NCBI GenBank assembly: GCA_018268055.1
Contig: JAFDXF010000052.1
Coordinates: 1-38,109, forward strand
Direction: 5' to 3'
Source: Bacteroidota bacterium
Lineage (GTDB): Bacteria > Bacteroidota > Bacteroidia > Chitinophagales > Chitinophagaceae
Length of the DNA stretch: 38,109 nt
The position numbers were made by a program, and so were the translations under genes. Shown here piece after piece: positions 15,724-25,288 of this stretch. Every line of letters begins with the position of its first letter. Within the stretch, counting starts at the first letter, position 1. The notes beneath the pieces are model-generated. The model saw only the letters and a list, made by a program, of their open reading frames with translations. It was not told the DNA's origin and ran no database searches.

Positions 15724-17862
15724 ATGGAATCAGTACAATGGAAAGTGGAAGGGATGGACTGCAACACTTGCGCCATCAATATCAATAAATATTTAAAGAA
15801 ACAAGGGGCACAAAATATCAAAGTAAATTACGCCACCGGCGATGTGCTTTTTGATGCCGACCCTCATATTTCATTAGATAAACTTTCTTCCGGCATAAAC
15901 GGACTTGGCTACACCGTAATCTCCAGTGAAAAATCTACTCTTGCAAAAAATAAAACATCTTTTCTTTCCACACATTTACAACGTTTTTGGTTTTGCTTTC
16001 CGTTTACAGCGATACTTATGCTGCACATGATTCCCGGAATTCATATTCACTGGCTGATGAATCATTGGGTACAATTGGCACTTACTATACCTGTATATCT
16101 GGTAGGTATGTATTTTTTCGGACGTAGTGCATGGAAAAGTCTTCGAAATGGAATGCCCAATATGAATGTGCTGATTGCATTAGGCGCAACAGCTGCATTT
16201 ATTTACAGCCTTTATGGCTCGCTCACCGGACAGGCAGATGAATATATGTTTTACGAAACGGCAGCCACTATTATTACCATTGTATTCCTTGGTAATTATT
16301 TAGAAGATGCATCTATTTCATCTACACAAAGAGAATTAAACAAGTTGGCCAAGTCTCAAAAAGTAATGGCCAACATGATTGCATTTGATGATCAATATCA
16401 AGAACAAATTTTCCCTGTTGAAAATACAGATTTGCGAGTGGGCGATTTGATTTTAATAAAAAGCGGAGAGCAAGTGCCGATTGATTGTAAAATTCTTTGG
16501 GGCGATGTTCATGCCAATGAAGCCATCATTACCGGCGAAAGTCTTCCTATTCAAAAAGGAAAAAAAGATATGCTGATTGGCGGAAGCGTCATTACTGATG
16601 GAACAGCTAAAGCACAAGTAACTGCAATTGGCGACAATACTGTATTATCCGGCATTATCAACTTAGTGAAAAAAGCACAGGGAGAAAAACCACCCGTTCA
16701 ACTATTGGCTGATAAAATAAGTGGCGTATTTATTCCGGTAGTAATCGGTATTGCCATTATTACATTAATAGCCAATTGGATCATATTAAGTTCGTTCACA
16801 CCGGCACTAATGCGTAGCATTGCGGTATTGGTCATTGCTTGTCCCTGTGCGATGGGCTTGGCTACACCTGCTGCCATTGCTGTTGGCTTAGGCAGAGCGG
16901 CACGCAATGGTGTGCTATTTCGCAATGCAACAAGCCTTGAATTATTCAAAGACATTCGAAAAGCTGTTTTTGATAAGACCGGCACATTGACAACCGGAAA
17001 ATTTATTCTCTCAACTTATGAAGTTAAATCAGGCGATGAAGAAGTATTTAAAAAAATAGTGTATAGCCTCGAAAAATATTCTAATCACCCAATTGCAAAA
17101 TGTATCACAGAAGCATTTGCAAAGGATACACAAACTGAAAAGAAAAGGGAAGAGTTTCGCTGGAAAAAAGTGGAAGAAATAAAAGGTCTGGGCATGAAAG
17201 CAGAAGACAACGAAGGCAACCTATACATTGCCGGCTCTTTCAAAACTGCCGAAGCATTAACGGCTGATGAAACACACAATGTATATATTTTAAAAAACAA
17301 TGAATTGATTGGGTGGGTAGATGTGAAAGACGAAGTAAGGCCTGAAGCAAAAGATGTTATCAATTATTTACACAGCAAAAATATTGAAACCATTTTGCTC
17401 AGTGGTGATAGGTATGCTAAATGTAAACAGTTAGCAGATCAATTGGGTATCGATACCATTATAGCAGAACAAACTCCGGAGCAAAAACTTAATATAATTG
17501 AAGAGCTGACCAAACAACAACCTACTGCCATGATTGGTGATGGCATCAATGATGCACCTGCTTTGGCAAAAGCGACAATCGGAATTTCTATGAACGATGC
17601 TTCGCATATAGCTGTTCAATCGGCACAAGTTATTTTGATGAATCACGGTTTGAAAAATCTACCATTAGCTTTAGGATTAGGAAAACACACCTATCTTACG
17701 ATTAAGCAAAATCTTTTTTGGGCATTTTCATACAATATTATTGCCATTCCGGTAGCGGCATTCGGTTTGCTCACTCCTACTTTTGGTGCTTTGGTAATGG
17801 GTTTGAGCGATGTGGTACTTGCCATCAATTCCGTTAGACTATTTGTAAAGAAAGTAGTGTAA
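15724..17862 (+). CDS. copA: Copper-translocating P1B-type ATPase
   Basis: A 712-aa heavy-metal pump. Order of parts: an N-terminal HMA metal-binding domain with GMDCNTC (C13, C16); membrane spans from about 88; actuator TGES near 270-273; the intramembrane CPC motif (C373-P374-C375), typical of Cu(I) ATPases; the phosphorylation site DKTGT (D417); the HP motif (H455-P456) of the nucleotide domain; GDGINDAPAL (605-614); and two final spans with MGLSD near the end. Cu(I) export is the likely activity; Ag(I) is often co-transported. It is 9 bp upstream of the OmpA-like gene. No copper chaperone or CueR/CsoR-like regulator is adjacent. Confidence 0.93.
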   Translation: MESVQWKVEGMDCNTCAININKYLKKQGAQNIKVNYATGDVLFDADPHISLDKLSSGINGLGYTVISSEKSTLAKNKTSFLSTHLQRFWFCFPFTAILMLHMIPGIHIHWLMNHWVQLALTIPVYLVGMYFFGRSAWKSLRNGMPNMNVLIALGATAAFIYSLYGSLTGQADEYMFYETAATIITIVFLGNYLEDASISSTQRELNKLAKSQKVMANMIAFDDQYQEQIFPVENTDLRVGDLILIKSGEQVPIDCKILWGDVHANEAIITGESLPIQKGKKDMLIGGSVITDGTAKAQVTAIGDNTVLSGIINLVKKAQGEKPPVQLLADKISGVFIPVVIGIAIITLIANWIILSSFTPALMRSIAVLVIACPCAMGLATPAAIAVGLGRAARNGVLFRNATSLELFKDIRKAVFDKTGTLTTGKFILSTYEVKSGDEEVFKKIVYSLEKYSNHPIAKCITEAFAKDTQTEKKREEFRWKKVEEIKGLGMKAEDNEGNLYIAGSFKTAEALTADETHNVYILKNNELIGWVDVKDEVRPEAKDVINYLHSKNIETILLSGDRYAKCKQLADQLGIDTIIAEQTPEQKLNIIEELTKQQPTAMIGDGINDAPALAKATIGISMNDASHIAVQSAQVILMNHGLKNLPLALGLGKHTYLTIKQNLFWAFSYNIIAIPVAAFGLLTPTFGALVMGLSDVVLAINSVRLFVKKVV

Positions 17863-17871
17863 TTTGCAAGG

Positions 17872-19035
17872 ATGAAATGGTTATTGTGTTGTGCTGTTGC
17901 AATTATTTATTTTCAACAAAAAATTTATGCTCAACAAAATCTGCTTTTGAATGGTGGTTTTGAAGATGTGAATGTATGCACTGAATATAATGCCGAATGT
18001 GGCGTGGAAGCATGGTTCTATTTGAAAGATGTAAAAGCACAAATGCTGAGTAATGACAATGCTCATACACTTTTAGGCAGCAATTCATTGGGCATTTCGT
18101 TCAACTGGAGATATTACACAGGATTTTCTCCTTTAATCGGAACAATACTTCCTTGTTCACTTCAAAAAGGAAAAGAATATATTTTCAAAGGATTGATATC
18201 CGCAAAATTAAATCCCAAACTTTTATTGACACCTGGCGTTTGTATGGATCAAAAATTTTATGTTCCCTTTCGTCCATTTTCAAAAGAAATGAAACCGGAT
18301 TCAATCAGGATATTAACGCCCGTTTCCAATACAAGGTTTTATGCATTTGAATATCACTTCAAAGCTACAGGCAGTGAAAAATATTTAACCTTTGGAACAT
18401 ATCTAAAAGAAGATACAGTTAGCGGTAAAAAACAACTGACCGGAACGCAAACAGTACAAGTAACATTAGACAACTTTCAATTAATCTCTACTGATTCAAA
18501 AGAAATTGTTTGTAGTGGTTTGGATAAGATTAAAAAAACAATTTACGACTACAACTATCGTCATCGCGACATGGACAATTCATTATTTGGAAACGGCGAA
18601 TTAAAAATAAATTTGAATATCCCTGATGAGCAAAAGCAAACACAAATAAAGGAGCCTGCGTTGATTAAGATTCCGCAGACAGATACTATCAAATTGGGCG
18701 AGGTACTTTTCGATTTCAACAAATCAAGTTTGAAACCAGCCGCCAATAAAATGCTTTCCGAATATTTTAACAAGTATTTTAATAACACAACTGTTGATAG
18801 CATTTTTATCGAAGGACATACTGATGCCGTAGGTACAGATAAAAGAAATTTGCAATTGAGTAGTGAAAGAAGTCAAACAGTTAAGAATTGGTTGATTCAA
18901 AATAAAATAATTTCAGGTGATGCAGTAAAGATTTTTGGATTTGGGAAAAACCGTCCTATCGCTACCAATAAAACATCTGAAGGCAGAGCGCTAAATCGTA
19001 GAGTTGAAATGATTATCTTCAGGCGACAAGAATAA
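17872..19035 (+). CDS. OmpA-family cell-envelope protein
   Basis: A secreted 387-aa protein with a signal peptide (IYAQ end, about residue 21). The N-terminal ~230 residues begin NLLLNGGFEDVNVC, an opening seen in carbohydrate-binding-like jelly-roll domains of Bacteroidota, but I cannot name the domain. The C-terminal OmpA domain (about 273-387) is clear: VLFDFNKSSLKPAANKML, SIFIEGHTDAVGTDKRNLQLS with the peptidoglycan-binding TD and R residues, and GRALNRRVEMII. It probably anchors the outer membrane to peptidoglycan. It is packed between the copper ATPase (9 bp) and recQ (1 bp). Confidence 0.88.
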   Translation: MKWLLCCAVAIIYFQQKIYAQQNLLLNGGFEDVNVCTEYNAECGVEAWFYLKDVKAQMLSNDNAHTLLGSNSLGISFNWRYYTGFSPLIGTILPCSLQKGKEYIFKGLISAKLNPKLLLTPGVCMDQKFYVPFRPFSKEMKPDSIRILTPVSNTRFYAFEYHFKATGSEKYLTFGTYLKEDTVSGKKQLTGTQTVQVTLDNFQLISTDSKEIVCSGLDKIKKTIYDYNYRHRDMDNSLFGNGELKINLNIPDEQKQTQIKEPALIKIPQTDTIKLGEVLFDFNKSSLKPAANKMLSEYFNKYFNNTTVDSIFIEGHTDAVGTDKRNLQLSSERSQTVKNWLIQNKIISGDAVKIFGFGKNRPIATNKTSEGRALNRRVEMIIFRRQE

Positions 19036-19036
19036 T

Positions 19037-20956
19037 ATGGCACAACATTTATCCATATCACCACTTGATGTACTCAAACAATATTGGGGCTATGAATCTT
19101 TTCGCCAGATGCAGGAAGATGTGATTCTATCTGTATTAAAAGGGAATGATACGCTTGCATTGATGCCCACCGGCGGAGGGAAATCTTTGTGTTACCAAGT
19201 ACCTGCCATGATGATGGAAGGCTTATGCTTAGTTATCTCTCCACTCATTGCCTTAATGAAAGATCAAGTAGAACATTTACGAAGAAAAAATATTACCGCT
19301 TATGCTATCTACTCAGGAATGAGTCGTAAAGAAGTAATCAATGTTTTTCAAATTGCATCAGAAAGTAATTGCAAGTTTTTATATCTATCACCCGAAAGAT
19401 TAGAAACGCCCTTATTTCAGGAGTATCTGCCCGGCCTAAACGTTACATTGATAGCGGTGGATGAAGCACACTGTGTTTCTCAATGGGGTTATGATTTTCG
19501 GCCGCCTTATTTACGCATTGCTGCATTGCGCAATGAATTGCCACATGTACCTATGTTGGCACTCACCGCATCTGCTACACCTGATGTGCAACAAGATATT
19601 TGCGATAAACTCGAATTTAAAAACGCTAAAATATTTCGTCAGTCTTTTGAACGTCCCAATCTTTCTTACAGTGTTTTTAATGTAGATTCTAAAATCAATA
19701 AGGTTTTTGAGATTTTAAAAAAAGTTCCGGGCACATCTATTGTTTATTGCAGAAGCAGAAAACGCACAAGAGAAATAAGTGATTTATTACGCCTTCAAAA
19801 TATTTCGTCCGATTTTTATCATGCAGGCCTTACGCATGACGAACGTAACCAAAAGCAAGATGATTGGATAAAAAATAAAATTCGGGTAATCGTTTGCACC
19901 AATGCATTCGGTATGGGTATCGATAAGCCTGATGTACGCACCGTTATTCACGCAGATGTTCCGGAAAGTTTAGAATATTATTATCAAGAAGCAGGGCGTG
20001 CCGGCCGCGATGGCAAAACTGCTTATGCAGCATTACTCTATGACAATAAGAATTTGTCTGAATTGGAACTGGTATTGGAGCAACGCTTTCCTTCATTAGA
20101 TGAAATAAAAAATGTTTATCAGGCTGTTGCTAACTATTTACAGCTTCCTTCGGGTATGGGGCAAGGGCAATATTATAGTTTTGATATTGCCGATTTTTTG
20201 AAAAAATTCAAACTATCCGGTCACACAACGCTATATTCACTAAAAGCATTAGAACAGGATGGATGGCTTTCTTTTAATGAACAGGTATTCGTCCCTTCGT
20301 CCGTTGTGTTCACCACAGATAAAGACTATCTCTATGAATTTGAAAAACGAAATCCGCAGATGGATTCCCTTATTAAAACATTATTACGCAATTACGATGG
20401 CATTTTTAATCACACTTCATTTATTTCAGAAAAACTAATTGCCGGTATTTTAAAAACAGATGTAACAATAATTATTCAACAATTAAAACAGTTACATATT
20501 GCAGGTATCATAGAATATCAGCCGCAAAAAGATAGCTCTCAACTATATTTTCTTAGACCTCGTATCAGAATAGAAGAACTGGTTATTGATATGCAACAAT
20601 ATCAAAAAAGGAAAGAGGTTTATCAAAATAGAATAAAACAGATGCAGGCATATATACGAGAAGATGTAAAATGCAGAAGTCAAATTATCGGAGCTTACTT
20701 CGGTGATGATGACTTAAAAAAATGCGGTATATGTGATAACTGTCTGAAACAAAAAAACGCTACACTCACAAAAGAAGAGTTTGAAGCATTGCATCACCGT
20801 ATTATCAATATCGTAAAGTACGAACCTATACCGGCTAAAGAGTTAGTACACAAATTGGGTAATGTAAAAAAAGAAAAAGCATGGAAGGTAATAGACTTAC
20901 TCCATGCTGAACATAAAATCGAAATGGATAAAACGGGGAAGGTGCGGTTAAAATAA
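19037..20956 (+). CDS. recQ: ATP-dependent DNA helicase RecQ
   Basis: A 3'-5' DNA helicase of recombination and repair. Helicase motifs: GYESFRQMQEDVI (motif 0), MPTGGGKS (43-50, motif I), VDEAHCVSQWGYDFRP (motif II plus the aromatic-rich loop), LALTASATP (III), and TNAFGMGIDKPDVRTVIH then YYQEAGRAGRDG (V, VI). The RecQ Zn module has four Cys (CRSQIIGAYFG ... CGICDNC), followed by a winged-helix-like end. At 639 aa it is close to family size, but I do not see a typical HRDC domain. It starts one base after the OmpA-like stop and overlaps the convergent HerA-like gene by 9 bp. Confidence 0.95.
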   Translation: MAQHLSISPLDVLKQYWGYESFRQMQEDVILSVLKGNDTLALMPTGGGKSLCYQVPAMMMEGLCLVISPLIALMKDQVEHLRRKNITAYAIYSGMSRKEVINVFQIASESNCKFLYLSPERLETPLFQEYLPGLNVTLIAVDEAHCVSQWGYDFRPPYLRIAALRNELPHVPMLALTASATPDVQQDICDKLEFKNAKIFRQSFERPNLSYSVFNVDSKINKVFEILKKVPGTSIVYCRSRKRTREISDLLRLQNISSDFYHAGLTHDERNQKQDDWIKNKIRVIVCTNAFGMGIDKPDVRTVIHADVPESLEYYYQEAGRAGRDGKTAYAALLYDNKNLSELELVLEQRFPSLDEIKNVYQAVANYLQLPSGMGQGQYYSFDIADFLKKFKLSGHTTLYSLKALEQDGWLSFNEQVFVPSSVVFTTDKDYLYEFEKRNPQMDSLIKTLLRNYDGIFNHTSFISEKLIAGILKTDVTIIIQQLKQLHIAGIIEYQPQKDSSQLYFLRPRIRIEELVIDMQQYQKRKEVYQNRIKQMQAYIREDVKCRSQIIGAYFGDDDLKKCGICDNCLKQKNATLTKEEFEALHHRIINIVKYEPIPAKELVHKLGNVKKEKAWKVIDLLHAEHKIEMDKTGKVRLK

Positions 20957-22501
20957 TGTCTTCCTACTCCTTCCTCTGCCACCCAAACCTAATACACCCA
21001 ACAATCCACGCACAATTTGATTACCGGCAGTTCTTGTCATACTCTTCACTGTAGGGTTGTCAAAAAATCCTTTTTCTTTGGATGTAGTTTTCTTATCCTC
21101 TTTATCTTGCTGCGCTTGCTCTTGTTGGGCTGCATCCCTTTTAGCTGCATCACTTAGTTTATCGGTCAAAATTTCGTAAGCGCTTCTGTTATCAATTACA
21201 GTATTATACTTTCCTACTATTTTAGATTTAGCTACAATTGTATCAATCTCTGCATCAGTCAAAATATCCATTCGGCTTTGTGGCGGCCGCATCATACAAT
21301 GAACTAAAGGAGTAGGAATACCTTTTTCATTGAGCATCGTTACCATTGCCTCACCAATTCCCATCTGGGTGATTAAATCTTCTGTTTTGTAAAATGTTGT
21401 TTCAGGATAGTTCTCTGCTGTTTGTTTAATAACTTTTCTATCGGCAGCAGTAAATGCCCGCAATGCGTGTTGTACTTTCAATCCCAATTGTGCCAATATA
21501 GATGCCGGAACATCCATGGGGTTTTGCGTACAGAAGTAAATACCAATTCCTTTTGAGCGAATCAGCTTTACAATCGTTTCAATTTGCTGCAGCAATACCT
21601 GACTTGCTTCTTGAAAAATCAAATGCGCTTCATCGATAAACATAATCAGTTTGGGCTTATCCAAATCGCCTTCTTCGGGGCAGGTAGCATACAACTCGGC
21701 CAACAGTTGCAACATAAATGTGGAGAATAATTTTGGCTTGTCTTGAATATCAGTAACACGAACGATTGAAATCATTCCACGTCCGTCATCGCTCACTCTC
21801 ATCAAATCATCTACTTCAAAACTTTTTTCGCCAAAGAAAACTTCTGCGCCTTGTTGTTGCAGCTCTACCACTTTTCTTAATATAGTGCCAATAGATGCTG
21901 TGGAAATATTTCCATAATCTTTTTGCAACTCATTCTTGCCTTCATTGCTGATGTATTGCATCACTTTTACAAAATCTTTCAGATCAAGAAGCGGCAACTG
22001 TGCATCATCACAGTATTTAAAAATCATTGAAACGATACTTCCTTGCGTATCATTCAATCCAAGAATTTTTGATAACAAAACAGGGCCAAATTCACTTACT
22101 GTTGCTCTTAGCCTCGCCCCTTTTTGATTGCTCAACGAAAGGAAATCAACAGGATAGGCTGTTGGCTTATATTCTATATTCAATTTTTGACAACGATCAG
22201 TAATCTTGTCATTCACTGTACCGGCCGCACCAATACCGCTCAGGTCGCCTTTGATGTCCATCAACATTACAGGAATACTTGCATCACTCAATCCTTCAGA
22301 AAGCATTTGCAATGTTTTTGTTTTGCCCGTTCCGGTTGCTCCGGCTATCAGTCCGTGACGATTCATCGTGCGCAATGGAATGAATACATCAGCACCCTGC
22401 ACAACCTGGCCATCGAGCATAGCACAACCTACTTTAAAAGAATCTCCCTTAAACGTATATCCGGTTTGAACCGTTTCTAAAAATTTTTGCGTATCTGCCA
22501 T
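20948..22501 (-). CDS. HerA-like / DUF853 (YjgR-type) ATPase
   Basis: A 517-aa P-loop ATPase of the HerA-FtsK group. The Walker A is GATGTGKT (54-61), preceded by IPLRTMNRHGLIAG. Walker B is LIMFIDEAHLIF. Family stretches include MLMDIKGDLSGI, SIVRVTDIQDKPKLFSTF and IGIYFCTQNPMDVPASILAQLGLKVQHALRAF (read in parts). A charged, Gln/Lys-rich linker and a basic Gly-Arg tail end the protein. The cellular role of the YjgR/DUF853 group is not established; DNA translocation is assumed from the fold. It ends inside the recQ 3' end. Confidence 0.88.
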   Translation of the reverse strand: MADTQKFLETVQTGYTFKGDSFKVGCAMLDGQVVQGADVFIPLRTMNRHGLIAGATGTGKTKTLQMLSEGLSDASIPVMLMDIKGDLSGIGAAGTVNDKITDRCQKLNIEYKPTAYPVDFLSLSNQKGARLRATVSEFGPVLLSKILGLNDTQGSIVSMIFKYCDDAQLPLLDLKDFVKVMQYISNEGKNELQKDYGNISTASIGTILRKVVELQQQGAEVFFGEKSFEVDDLMRVSDDGRGMISIVRVTDIQDKPKLFSTFMLQLLAELYATCPEEGDLDKPKLIMFIDEAHLIFQEASQVLLQQIETIVKLIRSKGIGIYFCTQNPMDVPASILAQLGLKVQHALRAFTAADRKVIKQTAENYPETTFYKTEDLITQMGIGEAMVTMLNEKGIPTPLVHCMMRPPQSRMDILTDAEIDTIVAKSKIVGKYNTVIDNRSAYEILTDKLSDAAKRDAAQQEQAQQDKEDKKTTSKEKGFFDNPTVKSMTRTAGNQIVRGLLGVLGLGGRGRSRKTLF

Positions 22502-22558
22502 GATTAAAATTTGAATAAAATTAGTGAATGAGTCAATTCGTAAAACAAATAGTTTTTA

Positions 22559-22930
22559 TCAAAGCTCTTCTTCTCTTTCCAACATCAAAATTGCACTTTG
22601 AGGTACTATAAAATATTTTTCGTTTTCATACATCACTTCTGTGGCACTACTGAGTAAGAAAATGGCTAAATCACCTTCTTTGGCTTGCAAAGGAATATAT
22701 TTTACTTTTTCTTCTTCTCCTTTCCATGACTCTTCTTCAGTGGCAACAGGAATGGCATATCCCGGGCCTGTTTTGATAACATAGCCTTGCTGTACCTTTT
22801 CTTTTTCCTGCACACCCGGAGGCAGGTATAAGCCGCTTTCTGTTTTTTCGTTGGGCCGAAGCGGTTTTATCAATAGTCGGTCGCCAATAACAATTAATTT
22901 TTTTAAACGGTTGTCAGAAGTGATATGCAT
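22559..22930 (-). CDS. GroES-like co-chaperonin paralogue
   Basis: A 123-aa protein with a Cpn10 pattern: KLIVIGDRLLIKPL near 11-24, then TESGLYLPPG (canonical GroES has a similar segment), QQGYVIKTGPG, and the final FIVPQSAILMLE. A Glu/Lys-rich insert (EEESWKGEEEKVKY) replaces part of the usual roof region, and the N-terminus is extended, so it is longer than standard GroES (~95 aa). No groEL is adjacent. It is probably a divergent accessory co-chaperonin of Bacteroidota rather than the housekeeping one. Confidence 0.8.
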   Translation of the reverse strand: MHITSDNRLKKLIVIGDRLLIKPLRPNEKTESGLYLPPGVQEKEKVQQGYVIKTGPGYAIPVATEEESWKGEEEKVKYIPLQAKEGDLAIFLLSSATEVMYENEKYFIVPQSAILMLEREEEL

Positions 22931-23033
22931 GGCACAGTTTTTTCTAATAGTACAAAGGCAAATTGCAAAGCGAGGTTAAAGAATTTCTTTTAACAAAAAA
23001 TTGAAGCCGAATACTTGAAGCCTCCAAAAGCAT

Positions 23034-23041
23034 TACCTTTA
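23034..23041 (+). promoter_or_regulatory. Possible -7 box of the response regulator gene
   Basis: TACCTTTA differs from TAnnTTTG only in the last base and lies 27 bases before the ATG. A TTG is 16 bp upstream (23015-23017), shorter than the usual spacing. Weak candidate. Confidence 0.25.
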
Positions 23042-23068
23042 TTTGTAACAATTTAAAACCACCGGAAA

Positions 23069-23764
23069 ATGGAATCAAAAAAACACAGGATTTTACTCTG
23101 CGAAGATGATCCGAACCTTGGAAGTGTATTAAAAAATTATTTAGAACTGAATGATTATGATATTACATTAGAAAGAGATGGCCGCTTAGGATTGGCCGCT
23201 TTTCAACGTGAGAAGTTTGAACTCTGCCTGCTCGATGTAATGATGCCGAATATGGACGGATTTACATTGGCCGAAGAGATCAGAGATATCGACCCCGATG
23301 TGCCTTTATTTTTCCTCAGCGCAAAAACAATGAAGGAAGATGTAATTCAAGGATACAAATTGGGTGCGGATGATTACATCACTAAGCCATTTGATAGTGA
23401 AGTATTGCTGATGAAAATAAAAGCAATTCTAAAACGCAATGAAGAGCAAAACAAAGAGATTGAAAATAAAGAATATGATTTGGCAAGTTATCATTTCAAT
23501 CCAAAGTTGCGCCAGTTGACACACGATGGTATTACACAAACACTTTCTCCAAAAGAAAATGATTTGTTGAAAATGCTGGCCGATCATTTGAATGATTTAT
23601 TACCTCGTGAGCAAGCATTGAAGAAAATTTGGGGCAGCGATACTTATTTTAATGGCCGCAGTATGGATGTATATATTGCGAAGCTGCGTAAGTATTTGAA
23701 AGACGATTCAAAAATCGAGATTGTAAATATACACGGCAATGGTTTCCGATTAGTCGTGCAATAA
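23069..23764 (+). CDS. OmpR/PhoB-family response regulator
   Basis: The N-terminal receiver domain (1-120) has the acidic pocket E12-D13-D14, phospho-acceptor D56 in LLDVMMPNMDG, S84 and K106 in TKPFDSE. The C-terminal winged helix (about 135-231) has LSPKENDLLKMLADHLNDLL and the recognition part GRSMDVYIAKLRKYLK ending in IHGNGFRLV. Both domains are intact. It resembles RprY-type regulators of Bacteroidota. No histidine kinase is adjacent, so the partner is encoded elsewhere. A good terminator follows. Confidence 0.92.
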   Translation: MESKKHRILLCEDDPNLGSVLKNYLELNDYDITLERDGRLGLAAFQREKFELCLLDVMMPNMDGFTLAEEIRDIDPDVPLFFLSAKTMKEDVIQGYKLGADDYITKPFDSEVLLMKIKAILKRNEEQNKEIENKEYDLASYHFNPKLRQLTHDGITQTLSPKENDLLKMLADHLNDLLPREQALKKIWGSDTYFNGRSMDVYIAKLRKYLKDDSKIEIVNIHGNGFRLVVQ

Positions 23765-23792
23765 AGAAATGAATCGAGTGATGTTTTTTTTG

Positions 23793-23820
23793 AAAGGCTG
23801 TCTTTATGGGCAGCCTTTTT
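23793..23820 (+). terminator. Intrinsic terminator of the response regulator gene
   Basis: AAAGGCTGTC pairs with GGCAGCCTTT around a 6-base loop, with one wobble, followed by TTTTT. It lies 28 bases after the stop codon. Confidence 0.8.
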
Positions 23821-23895
23821 ATCCTTAAGAAACCATATTAGTAAAAAAGATGAAATCGATTAAATTTTTGAATAGGATAATTTGAAATTGTTGGA

Positions 23896-23936
23896 TAGCT
23901 TGCTCTTGCTAATTTATTTTTAAAAAACAAAAATTT
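23896..23936 (+). promoter_or_regulatory. Conserved leader block before peptide gene 1
   Basis: TAGCTTGC (23896-23903) is followed after 6 bases by an AT-rich leader starting TAATTTATTTTTAAAAA and running to the ATG. The same arrangement with the same 6-base gap occurs before peptide gene 2. TAGCTTGC could be a degenerate -7 box; the leader is unusually well conserved for non-coding DNA. Confidence 0.45.
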
Positions 23937-24194
23937 ATGAAAAAAATCTTATTCATCTTATATCTATCTATCGGAGCATCATCAATGGCATTTGCTAAGA
24001 ATGAAGTAAAGAGTCCGGTCATAGAAAATAAAAATAAAATAGAAGAATGGATTTGTGTTGATAATATACATTTAACTTGTACTTGCATTTTTATTTGCGG
24101 CGAATTTGAGGATTTTATAGATTTTATTAAATATGTATTGCAAAAAGAACGAGAAATATGTGGTGATGAATCGGAAATCCCACCCATGCCATAA
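23937..24194 (+). CDS. Small secreted Cys-rich peptide, module 1
   Basis: An 85-aa product with a signal peptide (MKKILFILYLSIGASSMAFA, cleavage before KNEV). The mature ~65 residues are acidic and hold five Cys, in WICVD, LTCTCIFICGE and EICGD, ending DESEIPPMP. I do not recognise the family. The first ~70 bases are nearly identical to those of peptide genes 2 and 3, but the mature parts differ. The end matches the family motif hydrophobic-Cys-Gly-x(2,5)-Ile-Pro. It precedes a GLPGLI gene by 47 bp. Role unknown; an extracytoplasmic effector, signal or ligand is conceivable. Confidence 0.7.
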   Translation: MKKILFILYLSIGASSMAFAKNEVKSPVIENKNKIEEWICVDNIHLTCTCIFICGEFEDFIDFIKYVLQKEREICGDESEIPPMP

Positions 24195-24241
24195 GATTCT
24201 GCATAATATTCAAATTTTATTTTCATTTTTAACCGTCGGAC

Positions 24242-25042
24242 ATGAGAAGATACTTATTGTTGATAACACTTATCATTTTTTTTAAAAACATCAACGCCCA
24301 ATATATTGATACTGCCTTTTTCAAGGCAGATTACACTTTTGAATTTCGGCCCGATAGCATCACTAATAAAAAATGGTTTCGTGACAGCATGCAGCTTTCT
24401 GTCGGAAAAAATTTGATCGCATTTACCAGCCTGTACTATGAAATTACTTTTAATGAACTGAAGAGCTCTGTAAATAAAGTCGGCACAACTTTCAGTGGTG
24501 TTGATCTAAGAGGTAAAAAATTAGGCGGAAGTGTGCAATCCATATATGGCCTGCCTGCCAAGAAAATATATTTCCTGACGGATGAACTTGGAAGAGATAA
24601 GTTGTGCTATCGAGATACTATGCCAATAGGCTCTTATACAATTTTAAATGACACTTGCACTATCTTAGAATATCATTGTCAAAAAGCCACAACTACATAC
24701 CGTGGCCGAAATTATATCCTTTGGTTTGCAAAAGAGATTCCGATTCCCTATGGCCCATATAAGTTTTACGGCCTTCCCGGCTTGATATTGTCTGTTCAAG
24801 ACGATCAAAATCAAATAAAATGGACATGTGTATCCATCAAAAAAACGGCGGAGGCTGAAAAAATTAAGTTTGATAAAAACAGATATGTTGATATACCCAG
24901 AAAGAAATTTTATTCATTAAAAAAAGTATATGTAGAACATCCTGAAGAGTATGCAAAAAACAATAATATCAAAATTGGGAATATGGATGGCACTCCATTA
25001 AATTATAAATCAAGAAAATATTATCCAATCGAATTGGAATAG
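24242..25042 (+). CDS. GLPGLI-family protein, module 1
   Basis: A 266-aa secreted protein (signal peptide ending NINA, about residue 19). The family signature is intact: YHCQKATTTYRGRNYILWF near 144-162, then EIPIPYGPYKFYGLPGLIL with GLPGLIL at 177-183. The C-terminus ends YYPIELE, shared with the other three copies. GLPGLI (TIGR01200) proteins are known only from Bacteroidota, and their function has not been established to my knowledge; they often lie beside TonB-receptor-like genes. It follows peptide gene 1 by 47 bp. Confidence 0.88.
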   Translation: MRRYLLLITLIIFFKNINAQYIDTAFFKADYTFEFRPDSITNKKWFRDSMQLSVGKNLIAFTSLYYEITFNELKSSVNKVGTTFSGVDLRGKKLGGSVQSIYGLPAKKIYFLTDELGRDKLCYRDTMPIGSYTILNDTCTILEYHCQKATTTYRGRNYILWFAKEIPIPYGPYKFYGLPGLILSVQDDQNQIKWTCVSIKKTAEAEKIKFDKNRYVDIPRKKFYSLKKVYVEHPEEYAKNNNIKIGNMDGTPLNYKSRKYYPIELE

Positions 25043-25241
25043 GCTATTTATTGATTTAGCATAAAGTAGCTTAATCCGTAGAAGTAAGTACATAGATTTA
25101 TATAAAGCAATTAACCCACTGATAAAGGTAATACATCAACCTAAAGGTCGAATAGTAAAAATGGCATATAACTCCATTGGCATACAGATTCTTTATTATG
25201 TACATAGAAAAACTCCGTTTGGCAGATTCAACTAACAAGTG

Positions 25242-25288
25242 TAGCTTGCCAATGATAATTTATTTTTAAAAATCAAAAGCAAAAATTT
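25242..25288 (+). promoter_or_regulatory. Conserved leader block before peptide gene 2
   Basis: TAGCTTGC (25242-25249), a 6-base gap, then TAATTTATTTTTAAAAATC (from 25256) running up to the ATG at 25289. It is nearly the same as the block before peptide gene 1. The remaining 25043-25241 holds no recognisable gene, repeat or terminator. Confidence 0.45.
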
